A DNA stretch of 64,000 nucleotides from Flexivirga meconopsidis. Its GTDB lineage: Bacteria; Actinomycetota; Actinomycetes; Actinomycetales; Dermatophilaceae. A model generated the notes under the pieces. The model was not told the origin of the DNA. It worked only from the letters and a program-made list of their open reading frames with translations, and searched no databases. The first letter of the stretch is position 1. Each line of letters starts with the position of its first letter. The stretch is from assembly GCF_026162425.1 (NCBI RefSeq), contig NZ_JAOBQJ010000004.1, positions 1 to 64,000 of the forward strand. The letters are read 5' to 3'. A program made the position numbers and the translations under genes. Shown here piece by piece: positions 25,489 to 33,691 of the stretch.

Positions 25489-25775
25489 CGTGTTGCCTCC
25501 TTCGCGGTCGCGGCCAGCCGGTGAAACACGCGCCGCCCTCCTTGCATGACCGCGACGGCCTCGATGCCGTACTCCGACGCGTGCTCCAGCTGAGCCTCGG
25601 CGGCGGCAATGGCGCGTGCGCGGGTCGGGATCATCGCCGCGTGGAACTTCAAACGTGTGGTGCCGTATGACGGGGTGACGAACACGAATCGTCGCTCCCC
25701 GGCGAACCGGACTTTGAGGAAGGCGCACACCTCGTCACGGGTGTCGGCGGCGGTGTCGGGCGTAGTGGTGCTCAT
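25485..25775 (-). CDS. Hypothetical protein, 96 aa
   Basis: ATG at 25775 with GAAAGGA upstream. The protein has an acidic N-terminus, a central beta pattern (RRFVFVTPSYGTTRLKFH) and an Ala-rich helix. Not recognised. It is the first of three overlapping genes transcribed leftwards after the ParB-like gene. Confidence 0.5.
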   Translation of the reverse strand: MSTTTPDTAADTRDEVCAFLKVRFAGERRFVFVTPSYGTTRLKFHAAMIPTRARAIAAAEAQLEHASEYGIEAVAVMQGGRRVFHRLAATAKEATR

Positions 25776-25850
25776 GGATGGGTGTCCTTTCGGGAGGGCC
25801 GGTGGCGTGCACTGCGCGTGCACGCCACCGGCCATCAAGTGGGGGAGAAG

Positions 25851-27386
25851 TCAGGCGGCGGGGTGCTCGTCGCTGCTGGCAGCGGTGTTGCCCTCGGGTG
25901 CCTTGGTCTCCGGTGGGGGAGTGGTTGCCTTGCGGGCCTTCTTCGCACGCGGCTTGGGCGCGGGCTTGTCGAGTCCGGCGGCGCGCTTCTCGACGTCGGC
26001 CAGCTCGTAACCGTTGGCTGCCAGGAACGCCAGATAGCGCGCGGGGCCGGGGGTCACATTGCGCCAGGTGTGCGTGCCCATCTGCGCCTCATAGGCGGCG
26101 CAGCACTGGCCGACCGCGAGCATCAGCGCGCGGCCCTCCGTGACGTTCTCGGCGGCCTTGGCGCGGTCGGCCCGCATCCGCGCCTTGCCGCCGTTCAGCA
26201 GCTCGTCTGCCTTGGTGGGGGTGCGGTGGTCGCTGAGCCAGTGGCCCTCTTCGGCAATGGTCGCGACGACGAACGCGGCGCTACCCTTCGGCGCGCTCTT
26301 GCGCGTCAGGAACTTGACCACGAAGGCGGCGCGAACCGTCTCGGCGGATTTCCACGCCTTGTTGGACTCGATCACGTCACGACGCTCGGCGCGGGCGGCT
26401 TCTCGCTCGGCCTCACTCATGTCGGCGGCCTTCTTCTTGGTGCTGCCTCCGTAGCCGCCCGCCCAGCGATCGACGTGGCCGTGCGCCTTGGCGTCGGTGC
26501 AGACGTAGGTCGCGACCGTCACCTGCTCCTGCTCGTCGGCGGCGTCTTCGTCGTCCTTGGCGTCGGTCTCGATCCAGCGCCATTCGCGGGTCACGTAGGC
26601 GGCGTGTCCGGGGCAGTCGGCGTGCGTCTCGGGGGTGATCCGGTTGCCCTCGGCGTCGTCCAGCTGGTTCAGGCGCAGGATCGTCTTGTGGTCGTGCGGG
26701 GGCCGCTCGATCACAGTGACGCCGTCTGCGGTCAGTTGCTCCGCGAACGCCTTGATTGCCTCGCGGTCGTCACGCTTGTCGCGCTGCCGCTGCAACTCGT
26801 GGTCGAACCCGCTGCCCCGCTCGGCGGCAACGGTGAGGGCCTGGAGCGCGTCGGCATCCTGGTCGAACTCGGCGAGGGCGGCAGCCTGCTCCAAGGTGAG
26901 GAATCCCCAGCGTTCGGTCGCCTTGCTCGCTAGATCCGACCCGGCCACTTTCAGACCGGCATCGACCTCGGGCCGCTTGTAACCGGTCTTCTTGGCGATC
27001 TGCGCGGCGGACATACCGAACCCGGCCAGCTGCTCGAAGCCCTTCGCCCGCTCGGCCGCCGTGATGGCCACACGGTGATGGTTGGCCGACATCTGAGCAA
27101 CGATCCTGTCGGCGTCCTCACGGCGGCGGGTGGCGAATGCCGGGATGGTCGCCTGCTTGGCCTCAATCGCGGCCAAGGTGCGGCGTTGACCGTCCACGAC
27201 GACGTAATGGGCATCGCCATCGAAGTAGCCGACGACCGGAACAATGACGCCTTCCTCGCGCACGTTCGCGACGAATTCCTTGTCGACGTTTGCGTCCAGG
27301 CGCACGTTCGCGCCGATCTGGACCTGGCGCGGGTCAATAGCGACCACGGTCTCGGTGGCGACTTCTTCAGTGGGGGCTGTGCTCAT
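25851..27386 (-). CDS. ParB-like DNA-binding protein
   Basis: 511 residues from the ATG at 27386 with AGGAGG upstream. Residues 15-100 form a ParB/Srx domain (VDGQRRTLAAIEAK, the ParB box 2-like motif, with GYFDGDAHYVVVDG before it). Residues 105-165 hold the HTH (GMSAAQIAKKTGYKRPEVDAG). The long C-terminus includes a His/Cys/Trp-rich stretch and a Lys/Ala-rich tail. The length is nearly double a typical ParB. No ParA gene is near. It may be a partition-like, nuclease or regulatory ParB of the type common on actinobacterial mobile elements. Confidence 0.78.
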   Translation of the reverse strand: MSTAPTEEVATETVVAIDPRQVQIGANVRLDANVDKEFVANVREEGVIVPVVGYFDGDAHYVVVDGQRRTLAAIEAKQATIPAFATRRREDADRIVAQMSANHHRVAITAAERAKGFEQLAGFGMSAAQIAKKTGYKRPEVDAGLKVAGSDLASKATERWGFLTLEQAAALAEFDQDADALQALTVAAERGSGFDHELQRQRDKRDDREAIKAFAEQLTADGVTVIERPPHDHKTILRLNQLDDAEGNRITPETHADCPGHAAYVTREWRWIETDAKDDEDAADEQEQVTVATYVCTDAKAHGHVDRWAGGYGGSTKKKAADMSEAEREAARAERRDVIESNKAWKSAETVRAAFVVKFLTRKSAPKGSAAFVVATIAEEGHWLSDHRTPTKADELLNGGKARMRADRAKAAENVTEGRALMLAVGQCCAAYEAQMGTHTWRNVTPGPARYLAFLAANGYELADVEKRAAGLDKPAPKPRAKKARKATTPPPETKAPEGNTAASSDEHPAA

Positions 27387-27710
27387 GATTCCTCCTGAGT
27401 GGAATAGAAAAAGTGCTAGTGCTATCCTGCCCGCGCGCGCATACGGCCCGGGCTGGCTCTCGGGCGGCTGTGGACAACGCGGCGTGGTCACTGACCCTGT
27501 GGGAATCGCCGCTGCCAGCGGCGACGAGCGACTCGGCGCGGGCCTACTCTCGACCTGGCCGGCGCTGGCAGGGCGTGAACCCTCCGGTCGAATACCGGGA
27601 GGGTGTTAGGCCTCAGGGCCTGGCGCAGGCGGTCGACGACGACGCCGGCCTGTTCGGCCGCAGTTACCCTTTGGGGCGAAGTAGACAGAGCAGACGAGGG
27701 AGGTAGCTGG
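27387..27710. promoter_or_regulatory. Divergent control region of parB-like and RHH-like genes
   Basis: 324 bases. It holds the motif TTTCTATTCCACTCAG on the minus strand (27410-27395) just before the ParB-like start, and TTGTCCACA on the minus strand (27477-27469). A hairpin with one bulge lies at 27579-27604 (ACCCTCCGGT with ACCGGGAGGGT), and GAGGGAGGT is the ribosome binding site of the next gene. The 58-base gap between the two minus-strand motifs is matched at 29930-30010. Confidence 0.45.
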
Positions 27711-28205
27711 ATGGCGCCTAAGCGCACACCAAGCCTGCCCGCCGGATCGGCGGCGTTCGCGGTGTACTGGGACCGGGCGACCTGGGATCTGTCGCGATCG
27801 GCATACATGGCCGACCTAGACGACCTGCCGAAGAGCCCGGACTCATGGATCGGGTGGTTTCAGTACGCCCTCAAGCGGCATGTGCGACGCAGCGCCCGGT
27901 CGCGGGCGGCACTCGAGGTGCCACCGCCGGACCGGAACCCGAGCGGTAGCCAGAAGGAACTCAAAGACGCGGGGGCGCCCCTCGATGGGTTCACCAAGAC
28001 GCACGTCGTGCCCGAGGAGCTGCTGGACCAGGTCGAGCGGGCGATCGTCGACGACCGAGTCAAGGCCGGCCGGATGATCAGCCGCTCTCAGTTCGCCCGC
28101 GAGGCGGTCGTGGCGGCGATCGGCGAAACGCGCTCCAGGCGCGGGCGGCGTGGTTTGCCGCCGGCGCCGGACCGGTTGCCGAACCGGCCGCGCAGTCGGG
28201 CCTGA
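27711..28205 (+). CDS. RHH-like small DNA-binding protein
   Basis: 164 residues from an ATG after GAGGGAGGTAGCTGG. The C-terminal half contains THVVPEELLDQVERAIVDDR then SRSQFAREAVVAAI, a strand followed by two helices as in ribbon-helix-helix proteins. The N-terminal part is Trp-rich and unassigned. It diverges from the ParB-like gene, so it could be the centromere or operator partner, but this is inference. Confidence 0.5.
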   Translation: MAPKRTPSLPAGSAAFAVYWDRATWDLSRSAYMADLDDLPKSPDSWIGWFQYALKRHVRRSARSRAALEVPPPDRNPSGSQKELKDAGAPLDGFTKTHVVPEELLDQVERAIVDDRVKAGRMISRSQFAREAVVAAIGETRSRRGRRGLPPAPDRLPNRPRSRA

Positions 28206-28208
28206 ACT

Positions 28209-28751
28209 ATGCCGGCGCCGGCCGACGCCGAACGGTGGGCCACCCGGCTGGCGGCCTCGCACGGAGTTGAGCTGGCCGGGATCACATGGGCCGCTGGCGC
28301 CGGTGGAGCGGCGCGGATGACGGACGCCGGTGCTGAGCTGACGCTCGCTCCCGAAATCCTCGTCGACGTCGCCACCATGCGCTTCCACGTCGCGCATGAG
28401 GTTGGGCACGTCGTGCTGGGGCACGCCCGGGGCCGCCGTCAGCAGCTCCGTGCCGCCGCGCCTTACCTGGCTGTCGGTGGCGCGGTCGAGCTGGCGGCGA
28501 TCATCGGCGCGGCATTCTGGCGGTGGTCGATCGTGATGTTGCCGATCGCGTTCGTACTCACCCTGGCCGTGCTGGCCCGCCGGGTGGTGCTACCCCAGGA
28601 GCGTGCGGCCGACGCGTTCGCGGCCGCCAACAGAGCGCCGGCTTGGCTGGCGAGTCCGCCGGCGAAGGCTCGACTCATGGCGAGGCTGATCAAGACGCAC
28701 CCGACCTGGGCGGAGCGGTCCGTCTGTGGACAACGATCGGCGGTCGAGTAG
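28209..28751 (+). CDS. Small membrane zinc metalloprotease-like protein
   Basis: 180 residues. HEVGHVVLGH (residues about 63-72) is a HExxH zinc-binding motif, with the third ligand probably in the ERAADAFAA segment near 140. Two hydrophobic segments lie between them (about 85-125). The layout resembles minimal M48/M56 proteases. It starts three bases after the preceding gene. Substrate unknown. The 3' end carries a promoter for the following gene. Confidence 0.6.
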   Translation: MPAPADAERWATRLAASHGVELAGITWAAGAGGAARMTDAGAELTLAPEILVDVATMRFHVAHEVGHVVLGHARGRRQQLRAAAPYLAVGGAVELAAIIGAAFWRWSIVMLPIAFVLTLAVLARRVVLPQERAADAFAAANRAPAWLASPPAKARLMARLIKTHPTWAERSVCGQRSAVE

Positions 28752-28754
28752 AAA
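28727..28754 (+). promoter_or_regulatory. Promoter TGGACA-N16-TAGAAA before gene 28798
   Basis: TGGACA at 28727-28732 and TAGAAA at 28749-28754, 16 bases apart, lie 43 bases before the start at 28798. The block GTCGAGTAGAAA (28743-28754) recurs as its reverse complement at 29999-30010. Confidence 0.55.
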
Positions 28755-28797
28755 GGGTAGTTTCAATCGAAAGCCATTCGTTGGAAGAATTTCGACC

Positions 28798-29157
28798 ATG
28801 AACAACACTGCGGAAGCGCACGGCCCGACATCGACACCGATGAGCGTCTCTGATCTCACTCTGGGCGACGTCGGCCCTGATCTGATGCACATCATCGATG
28901 GCTCCGATGCTCACGTCGACGGAATCGGTGCCAGCGCCGACATGCACCCCGCCTTCGACCCGGCCGGTGCGATCCACGGCGAGAGCGGCCTGTTGGTGAC
29001 ATTCACCGATGCGCACGGCCGCAATCGCATCGCCGAGGTGAGCATCATCGCTCGGTGGCGTGAGAACGACTGCTGGCACTTGCACACCCAGGCTGGCGAA
29101 CTCGGCCGAGAATGTCGTGACTGCGGGACTGTCGTGGAGGCCTCAGTGACGGGGTAG
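28798..29157 (+). CDS. Hypothetical protein, 119 aa
   Basis: The ATG at 28798 has a GGAAG nearby. The protein is acidic and includes several His and one CRDCG pair near its C-terminus, which might bind metal. The middle (LLVTFTDAHGRNRIAEVSII) is predicted beta. No family recognised. Its own promoter lies in the end of the protease gene. Confidence 0.5.
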   Translation: MNNTAEAHGPTSTPMSVSDLTLGDVGPDLMHIIDGSDAHVDGIGASADMHPAFDPAGAIHGESGLLVTFTDAHGRNRIAEVSIIARWRENDCWHLHTQAGELGRECRDCGTVVEASVTG

Positions 29158-29160
29158 TGC

Positions 29161-29797
29161 TCAGCTCATCGGTGTGAGCTCAGCGCCGGCGGGCCTTGCG
29201 GAGGTCGCTGGTCGCCGGCGGCCGCGGGCCATCATGACCAGGCCGAGGATCACCAGCGCGGTCCGAACACTGCCGCCGGCCGGGCTCGCTGAAGCAGCTG
29301 CGGAGCGAGCTGCCGAAGGACCACGATCGGCAGCGCCAGGACGACGAACTCCTCGCCGATCGCGCCGAGCCAGATGCCACGCGCGATGTCGTACCAGAGA
29401 GCATGCGTCGCCGGATCCTGCGCCGGTTGCGATGGATTGATCCAGACCAACAACCAAAACCCTGCGAGGTCCAGGAGCAGAAGGACGCCGGCCACGAGCA
29501 GGCCACAGCCCGGCAACCGGTGTCGGCGGCCAATCAACCACTCGAGCAGTACGGGCCGCCCCAGTGACCAGGCAGCGCCACCGGCCAGCAAGAGCGCGAC
29601 GACGAGGAGTGCAGCCTTGCCGGCGATGAGGACCCCGTCGCTGGACGAGCCCGAGCCTGAACCCGACCTTCGGGCGAGCCATATCCGTGGAGGAGGATCT
29701 GCACGGACAGCATCACCCCCCAGCCATATCCGACGACATACGCCAACACCGCCATCAGCAGCACCAGCCCGCTCTTGACCTCCCTGGCCACCAGCAT
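29161..29797 (-). pseudogene. Decayed polytopic membrane protein gene
   Basis: Coding-like hydrophobic segments run in three successive minus-strand frames: 29797 to about 29680 (LVLLMAVLAYVVGYGWGV), about 29640 to 29270 (GCGLLVAGVLLLLDLAGFW, then EEFVVLALPIVVL) and 29270 to 29161 (TALVILGLVMMARG). Together they would make one protein of about 200 residues with five helices. Each frame alone ends early. Either the gene has decayed or the assembly carries two indels. Confidence 0.45.
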
Positions 29798-29929
29798 GCC
29801 TCCCCTCCGAGTCAGTGTCGTGCTCTCACGCTAGAGGGACAGAGCGACAACATCTGTCGTCGCCGCAGATGACCGCCACGAGGCCCGCGAACGCCTTCGG
29901 GAAGTAAGACGCCCCGAGCAGCGGGCGGC

Positions 29930-30010
29930 TTGTCCACAGGGGCGGCGCGCAACCCAGCGAACCGCAGCACCGAAGGAGCACACTCGAAACATCTACTCTT
30001 TCTACTCGAC
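29930..30010 (+). promoter_or_regulatory. Upstream motifs of gene 30023
   Basis: TTGTCCACA at 29930-29938 and, 60 bases on, TTTCTACTCGAC at 29999-30010. The latter is preceded by another TCTACTC at 29992-29998. The same pair with nearly the same gap precedes the ParB-like gene on the other strand. The rest of 29798-29929 shows nothing. Confidence 0.4.
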
Positions 30011-30022
30011 TAGGGATATGAC

Positions 30023-30409
30023 GTGAGCATCATCCAGACTCGAAAAACAGAGACAGCGCCACGGATCCGAGTGGGTTTCGCCCATCGAGTGGCCACGCCC
30101 TCGACCTCGCCGGCCGCCACGGCGTTGGAGAGCGCGGCGGCCGACTTCCTCCGCGCGAACGCCGCCTACCGCCAGGCGTATGCGACCTGGCGAGCTGAGC
30201 GTGAGAGTCGCCAGCCGGGGGAGTGCGTCACCTCAGCCGACGACCAGCGCCGCGACCGGCGACACCAGGCATTGTTCGCGGTTCATCGGCAACTTGACGC
30301 CGCGGCCGCGGCAGTCCGCCGTGAAGGCCGCCAGATCGACTACAGCCCGAGTGACGGCGACACCGTCCGCGTCTACGGGCCACGTCGTCAACTTCTCGGT
30401 CGCATGTGA
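30023..30409 (+). CDS. Hypothetical protein, 128 aa
   Basis: GTG start with AGGGA upstream. The middle is a charged Ala/Arg helix (residues 35-105) with two possible coiled-coil parts, and the end is a short beta segment (DTVRVYGPRRQLLGRM). Not recognised. It may be a plasmid accessory protein. It is the first of a five-gene + strand series that includes two regulators. Confidence 0.45.
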   Translation: MSIIQTRKTETAPRIRVGFAHRVATPSTSPAATALESAAADFLRANAAYRQAYATWRAERESRQPGECVTSADDQRRDRRHQALFAVHRQLDAAAAAVRREGRQIDYSPSDGDTVRVYGPRRQLLGRM

Positions 30410-30449
30410 CGACAGCAGTGAAAGCCCAAGAAACAGAGGAGTATTCAAC

Positions 30450-31025
30450 ATGACCACGCTCACGAACGCCCACACGGTTCCCCAGGTGACGGACCGACCG
30501 AAAGTCACCTCGTGGATCCTGACCCCGCCGATCGGGCCCGCGGTCCCGGTCAACCTGATCCGGCACAGCGAGACATACCTCGAGCTGCGGCTGGGTACCG
30601 GTGAGAGCGCCTTCTCCGTTGCCCGTGGCCACCAGGACCCGCGATCGGGCTCCTGGGTCGTCGACATCCTGCTAATCGGTCACCGATTCGAGGTTGCCAC
30701 TAGCGATGGCGCCGTTGCGATGATGCTGGGCAAGATGCACTCGCTCGTCAGCGGCGTGCTCAAACCCACGTGTTCGGCCGAACTCTGGTCGGCCGGCTGT
30801 TTGGCATGCGGGGTCTTGATCATCGAGAGCGCCAGTCTCGGTGAGGCAGAGTGGCTCGCCCGGACACACAACCGGGAGCACCACCACGGTGAGCCGGCCG
30901 CGGCCACCTACCTACGGATCCTGTGCGCCCAGTGCGGCGATCGGGACGCCACCACGGTGTGCAGCTGCGACGGTATGACGCCGGTCGCCGTCTGCGAACG
31001 ATGCGCGTCGACCAGGAGCTCGTGA
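30450..31025 (+). CDS. Hypothetical protein with Cys pairs, 191 aa
   Basis: ATG at 30450 after AGAGGAG. The N-terminal 100 residues are globular beta-rich (ETYLELRLGTGESAFSVARG). The C-terminal half contains CLACG, CAQCG, CSCDG and CERC, enough cysteines for one or two zinc ribbons. It ends one base into the next start. No named family. I infer a DNA- or RNA-binding or scaffold role at most. Confidence 0.5.
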   Translation: MTTLTNAHTVPQVTDRPKVTSWILTPPIGPAVPVNLIRHSETYLELRLGTGESAFSVARGHQDPRSGSWVVDILLIGHRFEVATSDGAVAMMLGKMHSLVSGVLKPTCSAELWSAGCLACGVLIIESASLGEAEWLARTHNREHHHGEPAAATYLRILCAQCGDRDATTVCSCDGMTPVAVCERCASTRSS

Positions 31026-31831
31026 TGCCCACCAAGGACCCGCGCTGGGCCAAACACTTCCGCCTCGACCAACACCGCGGGGTCTCCAGGTACGTCGACG
31101 CCGTGCCGATCCGGGCGCACATCGAGCAGCTGCGCGCGGCCGGCGCGTCCATGCGAGCGATCGCCGACAAGGCGGGTGTCTCCATCAGCCAGGTGAGCAA
31201 GATCGCCGGCGGGCAGGCGCACGTACGGCGGCCATACGCCGTCCGCATCCAGGCAGTCACCCCGGCCGCGGTTCTGGCTCGCAGCGGCGCCGACGACTTC
31301 GTGCCAGCGGTCGGGGCGCGCCGCCGGGTTGAGGCGCTCCAGGCTGTCGGGCACTCCTCGACGGCGATCGCCATGGCAATGGCGGACGGGGCCACCGCGG
31401 CTGCGGTGCGGAAGATCAGGTCCCACCCCGGCGAGTGGATCTCCCGCACCAATCACGAGCGAGTTGTGCGCGCGTACAACCAACTCTGGGACAAGCCCGG
31501 CACATCGCATCAAACCCTCGCCGCCGCACGACGATCCGGCTTCGCGGCACCACTGGCGTGGAACGACGAATCGATCGACGATTCTCGTGCGCAGCCATCG
31601 ATCGATGACGACGCACACGACCTGGTCGACGAAGTCGCCGTCATGCGTGCAGTGGCCGGCGACCGTGTCGAACTCACCGCAACCGAGCGCGCCGAAGCGG
31701 TAGGGAGGCTGGCCGCGGCAGGGCTGTGCAACAACGAGATCGGAGCCCGCATCAGGGTCAGTGGCCGCACCGTGCAACGGATCCGCAAGGCGGCTGGCAT
31801 CCCGTCCGGTTGGAAAGAGCCGGCGGCATGA
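31025..31831 (+). CDS. Two-HTH DNA-binding regulator
   Basis: 268 residues from the ATG sharing one base with the previous stop, with AGGAG upstream. One helix-turn-helix is at about 38-60 (SMRAIADKAGVSISQVSKIA) and a second near the C-terminus (CNNEIGARIRVSGRTVQRIR). A phage-type regulator that normally precedes WhiB-like genes fits. The stop overlaps the WhiB start (ATGA), so the two are made together and probably act together. Confidence 0.65.
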   Translation: MPTKDPRWAKHFRLDQHRGVSRYVDAVPIRAHIEQLRAAGASMRAIADKAGVSISQVSKIAGGQAHVRRPYAVRIQAVTPAAVLARSGADDFVPAVGARRRVEALQAVGHSSTAIAMAMADGATAAAVRKIRSHPGEWISRTNHERVVRAYNQLWDKPGTSHQTLAAARRSGFAAPLAWNDESIDDSRAQPSIDDDAHDLVDEVAVMRAVAGDRVELTATERAEAVGRLAAAGLCNNEIGARIRVSGRTVQRIRKAAGIPSGWKEPAA

Positions 31832-32265
31832 GCGGCAAGCGGTTGAGCACGGAGCAGCGCGAGCTGATGCTCGGCCTGATCCGCGACGGGCTGCCCAGCC
31901 AGGAGATCGCCGACGCTGTCGGCGTGAGCACCTCGATGGTTCATTACTACGCCGTCCGGCACGGCATTGACCGTTCCCGGAAACCGGCAGCCTCACAGGC
32001 GATCGAAGCCGTCGTCCCGGAAGCCGCGGAGCCGCAGCAGTCCCTGGATTGGCAGGCCGACGCGCTCTGCCGGCAGACCGACCCGGAGATCTTCTTCCCG
32101 GAGAAAGGCGGATCCACCAAGGACGCCAAACGCATCTGCCACAGCTGCCCTGTCGCGGCCGAATGCCTCGATCAAGCCCTGGCCAATGACGAACGCTTCG
32201 GCATCTGGGGCGGCGTCCCAGAACGGCGCCGCCGCAAACTCGCACGCACACTCAAACAGTCCTGA
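31828..32265 (+). CDS. WhiB-family iron-sulfur regulator with N-terminal HTH
   Basis: 145 residues. Residues 8-50 form a helix-turn-helix (LPSQEIADAVGVSTSMVHYY). Residues 70-140 are the WhiB domain: Cys in ALCRQTD, the CHSC pair, a last Cys in AAECL, then the GIWGG turn and the RRRRKLAR basic tail. Four cysteines in C-C-x2-C-x5-C order bind a [4Fe-4S] cluster and sense redox or NO. WhiB proteins are restricted to actinobacteria and their phages. The added N-terminal HTH is less usual. Confidence 0.85.
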   Translation: MSGKRLSTEQRELMLGLIRDGLPSQEIADAVGVSTSMVHYYAVRHGIDRSRKPAASQAIEAVVPEAAEPQQSLDWQADALCRQTDPEIFFPEKGGSTKDAKRICHSCPVAAECLDQALANDERFGIWGGVPERRRRKLARTLKQS

Positions 32266-32281
32266 AGAGGAGATACATGTC

Positions 32282-32982
32282 ATGTCCACCAAGCAAGTCA
32301 CCACCGAGACCACTCTGACCGTCGTCAAGCACCTCATCAACGGCCGCACGGACACCTTCATCGCCGAGGCGACGGGCCTCGCGATCACCCAGTCCAGGAC
32401 ATCAAGGTCACCCACGGCTACCCCGAGCTGGACAAGATGCAGTGGTCCCGCGACGCGCTCGAGAAGCGGATCAACGAACCCGCGGCAGCGACCGCGACAC
32501 CAGGTCCGACCATCAGAGCCGTCGTGCCGGCGCGACGTCACGACCCTGTGCGTCCGTCCGACCCGCGTCCATCCGACCCGCAACTGGTCACCTCGACCGC
32601 ACGCGAGGTCAAACCCTCCGCGAACGAGCTCATCGTCGCGGCCGCCAACTCACCGAAAGCGCGCACCCGAGCACTCGGGGTGAAAGTCGCTGGCCTGCTC
32701 GGTGACCTTAGCCAGCGCCTCGAGACAGAAGAGCGTGAGCAAGCCGCCCAAGCGGCCGAGAAGACCGCGAACGCCAAGAGGCTCAAGCGGATCGAGGAAC
32801 TGGAAGCGGAGCTGAAGAAGCTGCGGTCGAAGACCCGAAGCACCAAGACGGCGCCGCCGCTGGGCGCGCCAGCACCAGAGGTACGCAAGTGGGCCAAGGG
32901 CCAGGGCATCGAGTGCCCGGACTACGGCAAGATCCCGAACACGGTGCGCGACGCGTACGACGCGGCCCACGTCGCAGCCTGA
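32282..32982 (+). pseudogene. Lsr2-like gene interrupted by a frameshift
   Basis: ATG at 32282 follows GAAGAGGAG. The first 37 codons (VVKHLINGRTDTFIAEATGL) read well, then the good frame changes by -1 near 32390 to continue VQDIKVTHGYPELDKMQWSR and on to 32982. The final 40 residues (EVRKWAKGQGIECPDYGKIP) resemble the Lsr2 C-terminal DNA-binding domain, preceded by a coiled coil (residues about 125-165 of the fused product). An internal ATG at 32437 could give a 181-residue protein on its own. Decay, frameshifting and an assembly indel are all possible. Confidence 0.55.
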
Positions 32983-33002
32983 GCCGAAGAGGGCGAAAAC
33001 CT

Positions 33003-33326
33003 ATGAACCGCAGAGCAACCAGGATCATCTTGGTCGTCCTCCAACTGGCGTCAGCGGGGATCTTGATGCGAGCACTCACCGCGGTCGGCCTGTGGTGGAT
33101 GGCCCCAGCTGTCGCCGTTGTGGTGGCGGGCGTGGTCATGCTGGAACTGCGCCCACGCAGGCCGTGGATCGTGCTCGACGACAACGGGCAGCCGGCGACC
33201 GGCCGTGACGCGGACCGGTACACCCAGTGGCGGGCCAGCCTGTGCGTGCACCAGAGAGCGGCCTGGGATGAAGCGCTGCGAGACGTCGTCGCGCGGAACC
33301 GGGCCGATAGGAAGGACGAACCATGA
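33003..33326 (+). CDS. Small two-helix membrane protein, 107 aa
   Basis: ATG at 33003. Hydrophobic helices at about 7-25 and 30-48 are followed by a basic cytoplasmic tail (RPRRPWIVLDDNGQPATGRD and an acidic/basic helix). Not recognised. The stop overlaps the next start by four bases. Confidence 0.5.
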   Translation: MNRRATRIILVVLQLASAGILMRALTAVGLWWMAPAVAVVVAGVVMLELRPRRPWIVLDDNGQPATGRDADRYTQWRASLCVHQRAAWDEALRDVVARNRADRKDEP

Positions 33327-33532
33327 TCTGCACCGGGTGCCGCGAGCCACACCAGCCGGCCGATTGCGAGGACGCCCGCCGCCCCGCCGACGCGCAACGA
33401 TCGTGCTGCTGCCAGCACAAGCCCTACACGAAGGCGCTGGCCGCGCCAGCCACCGAGCCGGGCCGAGAACAAGCCGAGGCCGGCGGCGAATCCGAGGAGA
33501 TGGGCCCCAGCAGAAGCCGCAGTCGAGGGTGA
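33323..33532 (+). CDS. Small Cys-rich protein, 69 aa
   Basis: Starts within the previous stop (ATGA). It has CTGC near the N-terminus, an isolated Cys, then SCCCQHK, so five or six cysteines within 35 residues, followed by a disordered charged tail. It could be a small zinc-binding protein. Not recognised. Confidence 0.45.
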   Translation: MICTGCREPHQPADCEDARRPADAQRSCCCQHKPYTKALAAPATEPGREQAEAGGESEEMGPSRSRSRG

Positions 33533-33691
33533 CCGCCGTCGCTTCCCGGCGGCAGCTCACGGAAAGAGCCGGCGAAATTCTTACAACCCGATCGGTAATC
33601 ACGACGTGGCCGGTGACCGCCAGGGACCGGCCAGCCGCCTTCTGGGAGATAGCAGCACGAAAGTGCACTGCTCGTCGACCAGGAGGAAGCC

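Noticed and set aside
32388-32400. Programmed frameshift in the Lsr2-like gene
   Set aside because: A -1 shift would restore the frame, but ATC ACC CAG TCC contains no X XXY YYZ heptamer; decay or an indel is more likely.
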